From Amaranthus tricolor (lineage: Eukaryota > Streptophyta > Magnoliopsida > Caryophyllales > Amaranthaceae), in assembly GCF_026212465.1 (NCBI RefSeq), contig NC_080053.1:14200969-14264968 (forward strand): a stretch of 64,000 nt of DNA. The letters run 5' to 3'. The notes beneath the pieces are model-generated. The model worked only from the letters and a program-made list of their open reading frames with translations, had not been told where the DNA came from and did no database searches. A program made the translations under genes and the position numbers. Of this stretch, positions 36,888 through 47,518 are shown piece after piece; the stretch's first letter is position 1; each line of letters opens with the position of its first letter.

Positions 36888-37172
36888 CATGTTAGTGAAT
36901 CGGACCCAAGCATATGGCCATATGACGAAACTACCTAGGGCGTCTGATAGTTTCTCAAGGCTCCATGCTAGCATTGGAATTGGGAGTAAGAAATCTTCAA
37001 ACCCCTTTACAATAGTCTCCACGGCCACACTGATGTGACCACTTGTAATAGGCATTGAATGCACTGTTTGGCCCTCTTTATTTGGCTGGGCCACACCATA
37101 TGCAATCTCAGTTAAGTCGCCATCACTAGCAACACCTAACTGAGGCCGCAAAAGAGAACAAGGAGTCGCCTC
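36888..37172 (-). CDS. CACTA second gene, DUF8039-like exon
   Basis: An exon between an acceptor at 37174-37173 and a donor at 36887-36886 (GTAAGA). The reading frame includes CSLLRPQLGVASDGDLTEIA, TVHSMPITSGHISVAVETIV and DALGSFVIWPYAWV. This pattern (cysteine, 'ARG'-like strand, 'LH.MP' motif, 'V.VD.V', 'LG.A.GTF..WP') is the domain usually found between the Transposase_24-like region and the Ulp1 domain in plant transposon proteins, in Pfam as DUF8039; the name is from memory and not checked. Function unknown. Confidence 0.65.
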
Positions 37173-37273
37173 CTGAAAATTGTGTCGTTTAGTATAATAA
37201 GCATCATAATAAAATATTAATTACGCGTTGCAGTTTAAATTAATAAGTGCTTATATATTTAAAAACTATGTAC

Positions 37274-38101
37274 CTGTAGCACTGGCTCCGGAGTTTGAGC
37301 AACGAAGTTTATGTTCTCCGGTGTGGGGTTTTCCCCTTCAGGGGTATTAGTAATGAGCTGGGGTGCTACGGGGGTAATGGGCTCGGGTGTTGGCTCGACC
37401 AAAGCGTTAGGATCCCCATATTGACTTTCCTGATCCTCGACAATCAGGTTTGCCAAGTCCACAATGGGTGCTCCCATCTTCTGCAACACGGCGGCCAGCT
37501 TGGCGAGAACGTCCTTCGTAATCTCCGCTCGGAGCGTTCCTACTTCTTCCCGCAGTGCTATTCGGGATTGAGTAGCAACACACTCTTTGACGAATGCCTT
37601 CTGTAACCCCACGCGGACGCCTCCTTTTCCGACTACCCGCCCACTGTGGTCTTTCCCTAAGACCATATGTAATGCGTCAACATTGCCTCTTGGGGTGAAC
37701 TCCCCCGTAGCTTCTTTTTCCTTCCAGCCCATCTGTTCAAATAAAAATTAGCAATTAGTATAAGTACATCAAAGCCCAAGAATACAAAACAAATGAAGAA
37801 TATACTTAATAATTTCAAAACTCACCACAGCATCAACAACCTTCTTCGTTCTCGGATCATTAATGGTAAATTTACCACTTGCATCTCGGGAATGAAGCCC
37901 ACAATACCAATCACGCACCCGATCTCCAGCAAGAGTATTCACGGATGCGGAGGTAGTCGTAGATGAGGGCGTGGATGAACTTCAATTGGGGTATAAACCC
38001 GCATCCACCCACTCTTTTCGGACCTCATCGTACGTTTTCTGGCCTAAGCGATGGTAAAACATCCTTTTGCTTGCAGAATCAGAAGCTTTACCACGCTTTT
38101 C
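37274..38101 (-). pseudogene. CACTA second gene, middle exons (Transposase_24-like), one in-frame stop
   Basis: Two exons: 38101-37826 (acceptor TTAG at its start, donor GTGAGT) and 37732-37274 (acceptor ACAG, donor GTACAT), joined in phase. The first holds SKRMFYHRLGQKTYDEVRKE, the second NVDALHMVLGKDHSGRVVGK. Both match the plant Ptta/En/Spm 'Transposase_24' family (HRLG..Y and ALG..HSGRVRG motifs). A Pro/Glu/Thr-rich linker follows. A TGA at 37982-37984, after AGLYPN, interrupts the first exon, so this copy should make a truncated product unless the base is an error. The upstream exon lies 10.7 kb away at 48854, across copia-2. Confidence 0.75.
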
Positions 38102-38126
38102 CTAATTAATCATTAGAAATCGAATG

Positions 38127-38131
38127 TCTTG
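38127..38131. repeat. Target-site duplication of copia-2, left copy (TCTTG)
   Basis: TCTTG directly before the TG of the left LTR, identical to 48777-48781. Removing the element restores one intron of the CACTA second gene. Confidence 0.95.
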
Positions 38132-39388
38132 TGTAGGAATGTTAATAGATGATCGAATGCAACAAGAGGGGGGTGAATTGTTGTGTTGTTAGTTTAAGAT
38201 TTTTTGCTCAACTTTTTGCGGAATTGTATCAAGTAAAGAACAAAACTTAAACTTGAAAACGAAAAGAGAAATAATAAAGGAGACAAGAATTTTACGTGGA
38301 AACCTTCTTGGCCTAATAAGAAGGAAAAACCACGACCCCCCGGGATTTCAAAATTCTCACTATGTTAAGGCAATCAATTACAATTACACATAACAATAAT
38401 TTGCTTCACTTGAAGCTTCTCAATTCTCTAAGTGCTTTACTCAAAGCTTCTCTACTTAGGCCTAATTCTCTTCTCTTCTATTCTCTCCTTCTCTTTCTCT
38501 TCTTCACGATTCTCTCTTCTACTACCCTTAGACTTCCCACAAGTCTAATTACAACAATAACACTCAATTACCCTTTACAAGGCCAATTCATAAAGATCAA
38601 AATGAAATAGTTGCTTTAAGAGAAATATTATGAATTAATTGGCATTAAAAACTTAGAATATTTTTCTCAAATAAATCTCCCTTTTGATGGACACTCTTAA
38701 TTCATGCATTCCCGTCTGAACCGTAAGTTCCCTCTTTTAAAAGAGGAACAGCAAGCAGTGCACTCAGCCCATGTTCTCCAGGAGCTGCACATATCCCACG
38801 TTCTCCATAACTAACTTACTCCCAAAGAAAACGGGAAGTTAGTTAATAGGTAAGAGTGGAATGTAACTGCTGTATGCACGGTTAAAACATCATGGGTCAA
38901 GGAGATCCTAAATTGTAGGAGACCGATTCAAAGTAGAGAACAAATCTCTTGAATTCCGAGTTTATAGGAGATAAACAAGGAATTGATTTTCTCCATGTTT
39001 TTAGCCGAATTAAAATTATTTTGCCAATTAATAAATAAATTTAATTAAGCAACTAATTAAATTTTAACCTTTTACATTAACCAAAAACAGAAAACTTAAT
39101 TTTCGTAATCTTCCAGTCAATGTCTTCTTCAGACCTGCATCGTAAGGAACAGCACACTGTCTCCATCTACAACCTTCGTCAGAACTTCAACTCCTAGGAA
39201 CAGTAAACTGTTTTCCAGAGCCATTGCCCAACTTCTTGGATATTTGAGACATGTACAGCTTCCACGAATCAAGTCATAGGCTTCATCAACGATTCACATT
39301 AAATCGGATATGTACCTACAAAACAATCTCTAATAATATGTTTGTTTATTAAAGGTAAAGTCATCATCAAAACCTTAAGAGGGCAACA
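38132..39388 (-). repeat. copia-2 3' LTR (1257 bp)
   Basis: On plus it runs from TGTAGGAATG to GGGCAACA; on minus it therefore starts TGTTGCCC and ends CATTCCTACA. Nearly identical to 47519-48776. An 82-codon Ser/Leu-rich frame on the plus strand (38362-38610) occurs in both LTRs and has no sign of being a gene. Confidence 0.96.
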
Positions 39389-39402
39389 AATTCCCCCTTT
39401 TT
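39389..39402 (-). promoter_or_regulatory. copia-2 polypurine tract
   Basis: On minus, AAAAAGGGGGAATT abuts the 3' LTR, the place where plus-strand DNA synthesis is primed in LTR retrotransposons. A second tract, CAAAAGGGGGAAG on minus, lies at 39940-39952. Repeated tracts are a Sirevirus trait. Confidence 0.85.
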
Positions 39403-40231
39403 GATGATGGCAAACTTTATAAACAAACTTAAGTAAAATAGAGTAAAACAAAATTCATAGAGCATACTAGAGATTGAAGTAACTCTAATTAACTTAGCAA
39501 ATCAACTTGTTAGAATATAATTTACCAAGCATTCATAATCAAACAGTTTACTCTAAAATATCAAATATTTTTCAAAAAGTTTTCAAAATTAATTAACTTA
39601 AAACCTAAATGAAATAAACTAAGTTAAACGGAAATAGATAAAGACTAACATAACATAATAACCTAATATAATAAAACTAACATAATATGAGCTAACATAA
39701 TAAAACTATAATAAACCTAACATAACATATTAAGTATTTTCACAGAAACAAATATTCATGAGAACTTCAACAAACTTAGCAACACAGATGGAAACAAATA
39801 TTCATGAGAACTTCAACAAACTTAGCAACACAGATGATCACTAAACTACCAGCAGCACACATTATATCCATAAGAATCAATATAAATCAACAAGATATGT
39901 AACTGTGTAATCACTGCTCCTCTTAAGTTTGTGCATAATCTTCCCCCTTTTGACATCAATCAAAAAGAATTGGGAGTTATCAAATCTCAGCACAAACCAT
40001 ATAGATTTGTTAGTGATGAAAGCAACAAACAACAATAATAAAAGCAAGTGCTATGAACAATAATTAAACCTGCACAGAGTTAATTGTCACAGACCATGAA
40101 AATAAAAAACAAAGAAAAGTAGCAATTGTTCAAGATTACAACTACAATGTACCCCGGATGGTACAAGGTAAAGAGAAATTGTTTGTTAAGTAATACAACC
40201 AATAGGTTCTTTTAAAAACAGAGGGAGAGGG
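39403..40231 (-). other. copia-2 spacer between envelope-like ORF and 3' LTR
   Basis: Non-coding and AT-rich. It contains a low-complexity CTAACATAATA-type stretch (about 39645-39730), a perfect-looking 46-bp tandem duplication (39745-39790 and 39791-39836, opening GAAACAAATATTCATGAGAA) and the second purine tract (39940-39952). No ORF seen. Confidence 0.7.
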
Positions 40232-41914
40232 TTAAGGGGCAGTCTCTTCATCAATATACTCAGTCTGCACCTCCACTGTGTCCAGCTTGGCACCAAGGCG
40301 TTGTTCCATTTGGTTCAGCTGATCCACAATTGAAGCTAGCGAGACACGAGTCTCATCCTGAAATGCAATTAATTGAGACTGTAGATCAAGGAGTTTTGAA
40401 AGGATGGAGTCTGTAGATGCTGTAGGAGTAGGGTCAGCACAACCAACACCAGAAGAGGATGGAAATGGTGGTGGTGTGAAGTGAATGGGTGATGGAGGTG
40501 GTGATAAGGTTTGAGTTGGTGGTGGAGTGGTTGGCTTGGGAGAAGGAGGGTCATATGAAGTAGGCTCAGGAATGGTTTTTGAAGTAACATCATCAACCTT
40601 TACTGCCTTACCCTTTGAAGCAAGCCTCCTACTCTTCCTCTGAGTGGCTTTACCCTTCCTCAGCTTAGCAATCACGACCTCCTCATCACTGGAATCTCCT
40701 TCCTTTTCTCCTTGTTCCCCCTCAACTTTAGTCTCCTCTTCCTGTTCCCCCTTGTTTTCTGCTTCACTGGGAACATGCCCTTGTTTTACTTCTTCTTTTT
40801 CTTCTTCTTCCTTTTCTTTTTCTTTTTCTTTTTCAATTCCTTTTTCTTTCTTTATTTTTATTTCTTTTTCAACCTCCTCTTCTTCTTCTTCTTCTACTTC
40901 TTCATCATCAGAACCAACAAAAACAACTTCTTCTAAGTCATTTATTAATACCCCCTCATCAGTCACTCTCAAATGCAAGTTTTTCAAACAACGAGCACCA
41001 ATCTTCATATTTGGTCCCATTGGGTACTCCAACCCATCCAATGGCACACCAAATTTACGGAAAATCCAAGTTAACAGCCCCCCATACCCTACAACATTTT
41101 TCTTTTCTATACAGTCAGACAAATGCGAAATCATTAAAGATGGAAAATTGATTTTGATTTGATTAACCATGCAATAAATCAGAGTTGCATTACGCAGACT
41201 CATCTCACTCCTTTTGGAATTTCGGGGCAAGATGAATCTTCGTGCTACATTATAAAGTAATTTATGCAATGGGGACAACACATTGTGACTGATTTTACCC
41301 CTTTTCTGTTCAACCCCTAAAAACTTAAAGATTGTTTTTTCATTTATCCCAGAGAAAACTATCTTAGCACCAATACTGTAAGTATCAAACCCTACATTCG
41401 AAATTTTAAACCATTCTGTCAATAAAGCACTATTAAACTCTATTTTAATGTTCCTAACCACACTGGAACACTTACCACAATCATTTGAAAAATTTGAAAT
41501 AAACTCTCTCATGATATTTGGGAAGAGAGAATTGCAACAATATTCCGTCATCAAACCTTCCCATTCTTGAAATTTTAAAATGTCATGGAGTTGTGGAAAG
41601 TAAGTAGAGTCATACTAGAATTTGTCAACCCCAAATCCAACAGTCATCTCTTTAGCAATCTCCTCGGCACTATTTGGGTCGACTTGCTTCAAACGTTTGG
41701 CAGTTTGGGATGATGATTCACCTCTGGGTGTGGATGATTTGCGTTTTGGTCGAGCACTGTCAGTGGTTTCTTGTGAGGGTGTTGGTGGTGGTGCATCTTT
41801 TAACAATGGGGATGGATGAACAACTTGTAAGGGTGTCGGCTGGATGTTTTGGTGGGATGAGGACGCTTTCTTTCCAGATTTTGATGTTTTCTTGCTTGAT
41901 TTGGGAGTTTTCAT
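40232..41914 (-). CDS. copia-2 third ORF, envelope-like protein, with one in-frame TAG
   Basis: A single frame of 561 codons from ATG at 41914 to the stop at 40232, interrupted only by TAG at 41615-41617 (after GVGVDKF-like sequence; the next codons read YDSTYFPQLH). The first 99 residues are basic and Ser/Thr/Pro-rich (RPKRKSSTPRGESS). Next comes a globular region (IKIEFNSALLTEWFKISNVG, KLLYNVARRFILPRNSKRSE, INFPSLMISHLSD) resembling the 'putative plant transposon protein' domain seen in Sirevirus envelope-like ORFs. A very acidic Glu/Lys tract, a basic patch, a Pro-rich linker and a C-terminal coiled coil (ILSKLLDLQSQLIAFQDE) follow. I see no signal peptide or membrane segment, so 'envelope-like' refers to position and family, not proven function. 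Confidence 0.8.
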
Positions 41915-42397
41915 GGTTGAGTGTTGAAGATTTGAGGGAGAAGAAGGACAGTTTCTTGTGACGGTTTGTGAGGAGGGAGAAGAATGACGGTTTGAGTGAT
42001 TGTGATGTAGTGAGGGCCTTTTAAAGAGAGTTGATAGTTATCAAACGTCCCATCTCATCAAAGCCTTTTCATCAATGCATTAGATATGGAAGGATTGTGT
42101 ATTTTGGTTATTAAAAACCGTTTCCCATTAGTTTTAATTTTAAGTTGGCTGTACTAATTTCCAAACAATGTGATGATATAATATGAAAAGTTTATGAAAT
42201 ATTATGGAGAAAATAATGAACATATTGCATTGGTCTGTTTGAATTAACAACATGCAAACGTAAAAACATTCATAGTACAAACTTCATTACGTGTTTACCT
42301 GATCCATGCAATAATTGATTTTCAATCAAGATTTTGAGATTGATTCCTGACCTCTTCATTCTCATAATGCTTCAATGGGAAATATATGCAACTAACT
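41915..42397 (-). other. copia-2 spacer between pol and envelope-like ORF
   Basis: About 480 bp, AT-rich, no ORF of note and no clear signal. In the Sirevirus SIRE1 the envelope-like frame follows pol by stop-codon suppression; here the spacer rules out simple read-through from pol. Confidence 0.6.
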
Positions 42398-45300
42398 TTA
42401 GTGGAGCTTGATCATACCAAGTTCCAATCTCATTTTTTCATATTGTTCCCTAGGAAGTGGTTTGGTCAGAATATCAGCAACTTGTTCATTTGTGTTAACA
42501 TGCTTCAATACAATATTTTTGTGTTCTACGTTATCCTTTAGAAAATGATGTCTAATGTGTATATGTTTAGCACGTGAATGATGCACTGGATCTTTAGATA
42601 TACATATGGCACTAGTATTATCACAATAAATAGGAATGCATTCAACTTTAATACCAAAATCTCTAAGTTGCTGTTTTATCCAGAGCATTTGGGAACAGCA
42701 AGCTGCTGCTGCTACGTATTCAGCTTCGGCAGTGGATAATGCAACCGTATTTTGTTTCTTGGAACTCCATGAAACTAAACATGAGCCAAGATATTGTACC
42801 ATACCTGATGTACTCTTTCTATTAACAAGATCACCAGCATAATCTGCATCACTAAAACCTTTTAAATCATAAACATAACTTTTACGATAAAATAGGGACA
42901 AGTCGTCTGTTCCCTTTAAATATCTCAAAATTCGTTTGACTGCAGTGAGATGTGATTCTTTAGGATTTGATTGAAATCTAGCACATAAACCAACACTAAA
43001 AGAGATATCAGGTCTACTTGCAGTTAGATACAATAAAGAACCTATCATGCCTCTATACATGGTTTGATCTACATTGTTCCCATTTATGTCTTCATCTAGT
43101 CTAACATTGGTAGCCATAGGTGTGTGGTTGGTTTTAGAGTTGTTTAGTCCATATTTCTTAAGAAGTTCTTTGATGTATTTTTGTTGATGAATGAAAATAC
43201 CATTTTCAGTTTGTTTAATTTGCAAACCAAGAAAGAAATTCAATTCTCCCATCATGCTCATTTCAAATTCTGTACCCATAAGGTTAGCAAATTCTTTACA
43301 TAATAAATCATTAGTAGCACCAAAAATAATATCATCAACATAAATTTGAACAACCAAAATATGAGAACCTTTATTCTTAAAGAACAAGGTTTTGTCGATT
43401 TTTCCTCTTACAAAGTTATTTTGAATCAAAAACTTTGAAAGTCTTTCGTACCATTGCCTAGGTGCTTGCTTCAAGCCATATAGGGCTTTGTCAAGCTTGT
43501 AGACATGATTAGGACAAGAGGTATTCTCAAAACCTGGGGGTTGTTCCACAAAAACATCTTCATCAAGATAACCATTCAAAAAAGCACATTTCACATCCAT
43601 TTGATATAGCTTAAAATTCATAAATGCAGCAAAAGAAATTAAGATTCGGATAGCCTCTAACCTTGCTACTGGAGCAAAAGTCTCAGTGTAATCAATACCT
43701 TCTTGTTGATTATAACCTTTAACCACGAGTCTAGCTTTATTTCTAACAATTATTCCATGCTCATCAAGCTTGTTCCGAAATACCCATTTCAAACCAATAA
43801 CTTTCTTGTTTTTCGGTTTGGGTTCCAAGTGCCACACTTTATTTCTCTCAAACTCATTCAGTTCATCTTGCATGGCAACTATCCAATCGGAATCCTTTAA
43901 AGCTTCCTCGTGATTTTTAGGTTCAAGTGATGATAGGAACGCAAAGTGTGCACAAAAGTTTCTCAATTGAGATCTAGTTTGTGTTCCCTTATTTATATCA
44001 CTTACAATTGAATCAAGAGGATGATATCTTTGATACTTCCAAGGTTTAGGCACAAATTCTCTTGAAGGAACAGTAGCATGTTCTTGTTCAGTAACTTGAT
44101 TGACATTCTGTTTAGCTACTGGATCATTTTGTTCATCTGTGGGAACAGCTGGATTGGGAACAGTCTGCTGGTCCTGTTGTGCTGGCAGTTCCTGGATTTG
44201 GTCAGTTTCTTCTGCCTCTTCTTGTATCGACTGTTCGCTTGCTCTTCCTCGATCTTGCACTTTTATTCCTTCATCTTCATCTTCCAAATTTGCAAGACCT
44301 ATTTTAATATTACTTGTTTCCTGTTCACTTGTTGAAAAGTTAGTTTCATCAAAGATTATGTGAACAGACTCTTCTACACTCATTGTTCTCTTATTATATA
44401 CTCTGTAAGCTTTGCTTTGTGATGAATAACCAAGAAACACTGCCTCATCACTTCTTTCATCAAATTTACCCAAATTTCGTTTTCCATTTACATGTACAAA
44501 ACATTTGCATCCAAACACACGAAAATAGGAAATATTTGGTTTAACACCCTTAAGTAAATCATAGGGTGTCTTTGAAGTGATTGGTCTAATTAGTACACGA
44601 TTCAATATATAGCATGCAGTGTTAACGGCTTCTGCCCAAAAATTCCTAGGTAGACCACTAGCAATCAACATGGTCCTTGCCATTTCTTCTAAAGTCCTAT
44701 TTTTCCTTTCTACCACACCATTTTGTTGTGGTGTTCTAGGTGCGGAAAAATTGTGATTTATACCATGTTCATTGCAATAATTCATGAAGTTTGAATTTTC
44801 AAATTCTTTTCCATGATCAGACCTAATGTGAACAATTTGATTATTGGTAGATTTTTGTGTTTTATTAGCAAAGGAAACAAACTCATCAAAAGCTTCATCC
44901 TTGCTTGCCAAAAATAATGTCCAAGTGAATCTACTGTAATCATCAACAACAACAAACACATACTTTTTGCCACTACGGCTTTGTGTTCTCATTGGTCCAC
45001 ATAAATCCATATGAATTAATTCTAATGGTCTAGTGGTAGTCACAACGTTCTTTGATTTAAAGGATGACCGCACTTGTTTCCCTTTAGCACAAGGATCACA
45101 AACTTCTTCTTTAAGGAATTTTATAGATGGTAAACCTCTAACTAGGTCTTTTGATCTTAATGTGTTTATCAATGAAAAACTAGCATGACCTAATCGCTTG
45201 TGCCAAAGAAGTGGGTCTTCTTCAATAACACTTAAACATGTTAGACTGTTTCTGGGAACAGTGTCCAGGTCCACCACATAGGTGTTCCCTTTTCTGATTC

Positions 45301-45628
45301 CCTCTAGCACAGGGTCGCCTGTACTGTTCCTAGAAATTATGCATTTTTCAGAAGTAAACTTAACAGAGTTACCTTTGTCGCAAAATTGAGAAATACTTAA
45401 CAAATTGTGTTTTAAATTCTCGACTAAAAATACATTATCAATGGCATGGGAACTAGACCTTCCAACCTTTCCTTTGGCGATTATCTCACCCTTCATGTTG
45501 TCACCGAAGGTTACTGTTCCCCCATCATAGGCTTCAAGTGAGAGAAATTTAGATTTATCACCCGTCATATGCTTGGAACACCCACTGTCGAGATACCATG
45601 AGTTGTTCCCCCTCACTTGAACCTGCAA
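42398..45628 (-). CDS. pol: copia-2 pol: protease, integrase, reverse transcriptase, RNase H
   Basis: 1076 codons with no stop. Residue positions counted from the codon at 45628: protease active site DSG 14-16; GAG-pre-integrase HHCC at H143, H148, C177, C180; integrase catalytic D208, D271, E307, the last two 36 apart as in the D,D35E family; reverse transcriptase about 590-870 with YVDD at 763-766; RNase H with D927, E968 and D1003 as likely active-site residues. All key residues are present, so the enzymes could be active. The frame is the same as gag, separated by TAG (45635-45637); the first codon here is TTG, not ATG, so pol is probably made as a Gag-Pol fusion. Confidence 0.96.
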   Translation of the reverse strand: MQVQVRGNNSWYLDSGCSKHMTGDKSKFLSLEAYDGGTVTFGDNMKGEIIAKGKVGRSSSHAIDNVFLVENLKHNLLSISQFCDKGNSVKFTSEKCIISRNSTGDPVLEGIRKGNTYVVDLDTVPRNSLTCLSVIEEDPLLWHKRLGHASFSLINTLRSKDLVRGLPSIKFLKEEVCDPCAKGKQVRSSFKSKNVVTTTRPLELIHMDLCGPMRTQSRSGKKYVFVVVDDYSRFTWTLFLASKDEAFDEFVSFANKTQKSTNNQIVHIRSDHGKEFENSNFMNYCNEHGINHNFSAPRTPQQNGVVERKNRTLEEMARTMLIASGLPRNFWAEAVNTACYILNRVLIRPITSKTPYDLLKGVKPNISYFRVFGCKCFVHVNGKRNLGKFDERSDEAVFLGYSSQSKAYRVYNKRTMSVEESVHIIFDETNFSTSEQETSNIKIGLANLEDEDEGIKVQDRGRASEQSIQEEAEETDQIQELPAQQDQQTVPNPAVPTDEQNDPVAKQNVNQVTEQEHATVPSREFVPKPWKYQRYHPLDSIVSDINKGTQTRSQLRNFCAHFAFLSSLEPKNHEEALKDSDWIVAMQDELNEFERNKVWHLEPKPKNKKVIGLKWVFRNKLDEHGIIVRNKARLVVKGYNQQEGIDYTETFAPVARLEAIRILISFAAFMNFKLYQMDVKCAFLNGYLDEDVFVEQPPGFENTSCPNHVYKLDKALYGLKQAPRQWYERLSKFLIQNNFVRGKIDKTLFFKNKGSHILVVQIYVDDIIFGATNDLLCKEFANLMGTEFEMSMMGELNFFLGLQIKQTENGIFIHQQKYIKELLKKYGLNNSKTNHTPMATNVRLDEDINGNNVDQTMYRGMIGSLLYLTASRPDISFSVGLCARFQSNPKESHLTAVKRILRYLKGTDDLSLFYRKSYVYDLKGFSDADYAGDLVNRKSTSGMVQYLGSCLVSWSSKKQNTVALSTAEAEYVAAAACCSQMLWIKQQLRDFGIKVECIPIYCDNTSAICISKDPVHHSRAKHIHIRHHFLKDNVEHKNIVLKHVNTNEQVADILTKPLPREQYEKMRLELGMIKLH

Positions 45629-45634
45629 AGCAAA

Positions 45635-47449
45635 CTAATGGTTAGGTGCAGGAACCCATTCATCCTTGGGTTCCTTGTCGATAATATTTGAATCACATTT
45701 CTTAATCCATGTACGTTCGACATAATTTTTATTTGCTTTGACATGCTGTTCCCTCTTTATACATTGATGTTTTAGGTGTCCACTTTTGCCACAGAAGGAA
45801 CAGACTTTACTACTAGGAAGATCTACGTATACCTTTTTCTTTTTATCATTCTTAATAAAGCCTAGACCTTCTTTACTCTTGGTTTTAGCATCTAGAATCC
45901 ATTTGGGAATTTCTTTGATTTTCCCTTTTCCTCTTAAGTTTATTTGATCTTTTAGGAACTTATTTTCCTTCTCACTTGATTCTAGTTTTAATTTTATTTC
46001 TTGAACTTCCGTGCTAAACTCATGAGTGGTTTTATCATTTTCAACCGATTTTAATCCTAACAATTTGCTTTGATTTAATTCAATATTAAGAGTGACAAAT
46101 TCCTGTTTTAATTTCTCCAACTGCTCTTTCAAAATTATATTTTCATCTAATAAATCAAAAAATCTACTTTGTACATCGATTCTAAAGGAGTTTAGATATG
46201 AGATATGATCTTCACTTAAGTTAAGATCTTTCTCAATCTGGAGACACTTAGCTGTTTTTTCATCTAGCTTTTCTTGTTTCTCTAAGAGTAATTTGATTAA
46301 ATTGTTTTTACTCATGTTGGACAGTTGTTTAGGAGATGGAACAGAAAGCATTACCTCTTTTTCTTCGGATTCTACATGAGATGCCATGAGGCATAGGTTT
46401 GCTGTTTCCTCCTCAACTGGAGCTTCTGTCTCAGCCTCGCTCTCCGTATCTCCCCAAGCTGCTATCATTGCTTTCCTAAAATCAGTTTTGAAATTACCCT
46501 TCTTATATTGTCTTCCAACTTCTCTTGCTTTTCCCTTGCCCTTCTCATTTTTCCATTGAGGGCAATCCTTGATGAAGTGTTCAGTGCTCCCACACTTGTG
46601 GCATTCAAAACTTGTCTTCACGTTCGTTGTTCCCTTCTCTTTGTTATTTCTTTGATTTCCATATCTTCTGTTCCTGAAGAATTTTTTGAATTTTCGTGCC
46701 AACAGTGCTGCTTCCTCTTCACCAGTTTCAGATTCATCGCTATCATCTGCTGCTAGAGCCAGTCCTTTGTTTCGGGAACTGTCAACTGTTCCCAAATGCA
46801 ATTCATGGGTCATAAGAGAACCAGCCAGTTCTTCCAAACTGAACTTGGTGAAATCTTTGGACTCCTGAATGGCTGTTACCGTTGCTCTCCAGCGTTCGTC
46901 TTGAGGAAGACTCCTAAGCACTTTTCTAACTTGTTCATCAACGGGAATGATTCTACCAAGAGAGACTAACTCATTCGTAATATTCGTGAATCTAGTGAAC
47001 ATCTCTTGAATGTTTTCCCTAGGTTCCATGACGAATCTTTCATATTTGGACATCAGCAAATCAATCTTGGATCTCTTTACTTCACTAGTACCTTCATGGG
47101 TAACTTCGAGCAGGTCCCAAATCTGCTTAGCGGTTTTGCAACCCATAATTCGATTGTGCTCATTTGGACCAAGCCCACAGTGAAGTAACTTGATAGCAAG
47201 AGCGTTCATCTCCATCTTTTGAAAATCTTCTTTTTCATATTCAGTGATTGGTTTTAGAACAGCTTCATTGTTGGAGTTGATGGTCGTCACCTCAAAGTCT
47301 CCAATTTCAATAACTCTCCATACTTGGTAATTTTCAGCCTTTATGAATATTTCCATTCTATTTTTCCAATAGGTATAAAATTTCCCATCAAACATAGGTG
47401 GCCTTTGTGTAGAGTAACCTTCTTCCATGCGTTCGTTCATCTTCAACAT
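45635..47449 (-). CDS. gag: copia-2 gag (two CCHC zinc knuckles, coiled coil)
   Basis: 604 residues ending at TAG. The N-terminal half is a copia-type Gag domain (UBN2 family; WKNRMEIFIKAEN, IWDLLEVTHEGTSEVK). First zinc knuckle CX2CX4HX4C at C283-C296, a Lys-rich stretch, then a long coiled coil at about 380-505, and a second knuckle at C550-C563. It forms the virus-like particle and binds RNA in this family. ATG at 47449 is about 55 nt after the primer binding site; internal Met at residues 4 and 8 are alternative starts. Copia-1 has the same two-knuckle layout. Longer than simple copia Gag, as in Sireviruses. Confidence 0.95.
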   Translation of the reverse strand: MLKMNERMEEGYSTQRPPMFDGKFYTYWKNRMEIFIKAENYQVWRVIEIGDFEVTTINSNNEAVLKPITEYEKEDFQKMEMNALAIKLLHCGLGPNEHNRIMGCKTAKQIWDLLEVTHEGTSEVKRSKIDLLMSKYERFVMEPRENIQEMFTRFTNITNELVSLGRIIPVDEQVRKVLRSLPQDERWRATVTAIQESKDFTKFSLEELAGSLMTHELHLGTVDSSRNKGLALAADDSDESETGEEEAALLARKFKKFFRNRRYGNQRNNKEKGTTNVKTSFECHKCGSTEHFIKDCPQWKNEKGKGKAREVGRQYKKGNFKTDFRKAMIAAWGDTESEAETEAPVEEETANLCLMASHVESEEKEVMLSVPSPKQLSNMSKNNLIKLLLEKQEKLDEKTAKCLQIEKDLNLSEDHISYLNSFRIDVQSRFFDLLDENIILKEQLEKLKQEFVTLNIELNQSKLLGLKSVENDKTTHEFSTEVQEIKLKLESSEKENKFLKDQINLRGKGKIKEIPKWILDAKTKSKEGLGFIKNDKKKKVYVDLPSSKVCSFCGKSGHLKHQCIKREQHVKANKNYVERTWIKKCDSNIIDKEPKDEWVPAPNH

Positions 47450-47504
47450 CTTGACAGGGAACAGGATACTGCTCTCAGGGTTTCCTGATTAAATGAGGAA
47501 CAGG

Positions 47505-47516
47505 GCTCTGATACCA
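47505..47516 (-). promoter_or_regulatory. copia-2 primer binding site
   Basis: On minus, TGGTATCAGAGC two bases after the 5' LTR, complementary to the initiator methionine tRNA 3' end. Confidence 0.94.
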
Positions 47517-47518
47517 AT

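Noticed and set aside
38362..38610. 82-codon Ser/Leu-rich plus-strand frame, duplicated at 47750-47998
   Set aside because: Lies within both LTRs of copia-2, antisense to the element; duplicated only because LTRs are. No domain seen.
40644..41162. 172-codon plus-strand Ser/Phe-rich frame
   Set aside because: Antisense shadow of the Glu/Lys-rich tract of the copia-2 third ORF (TTC/TCT runs).
44078..44363. Plus-strand frames rich in Phe/Leu/Ser that look membrane-like
   Set aside because: Antisense of the low-complexity linker between integrase and reverse transcriptase in copia-2 pol; that strand is fully open for pol.
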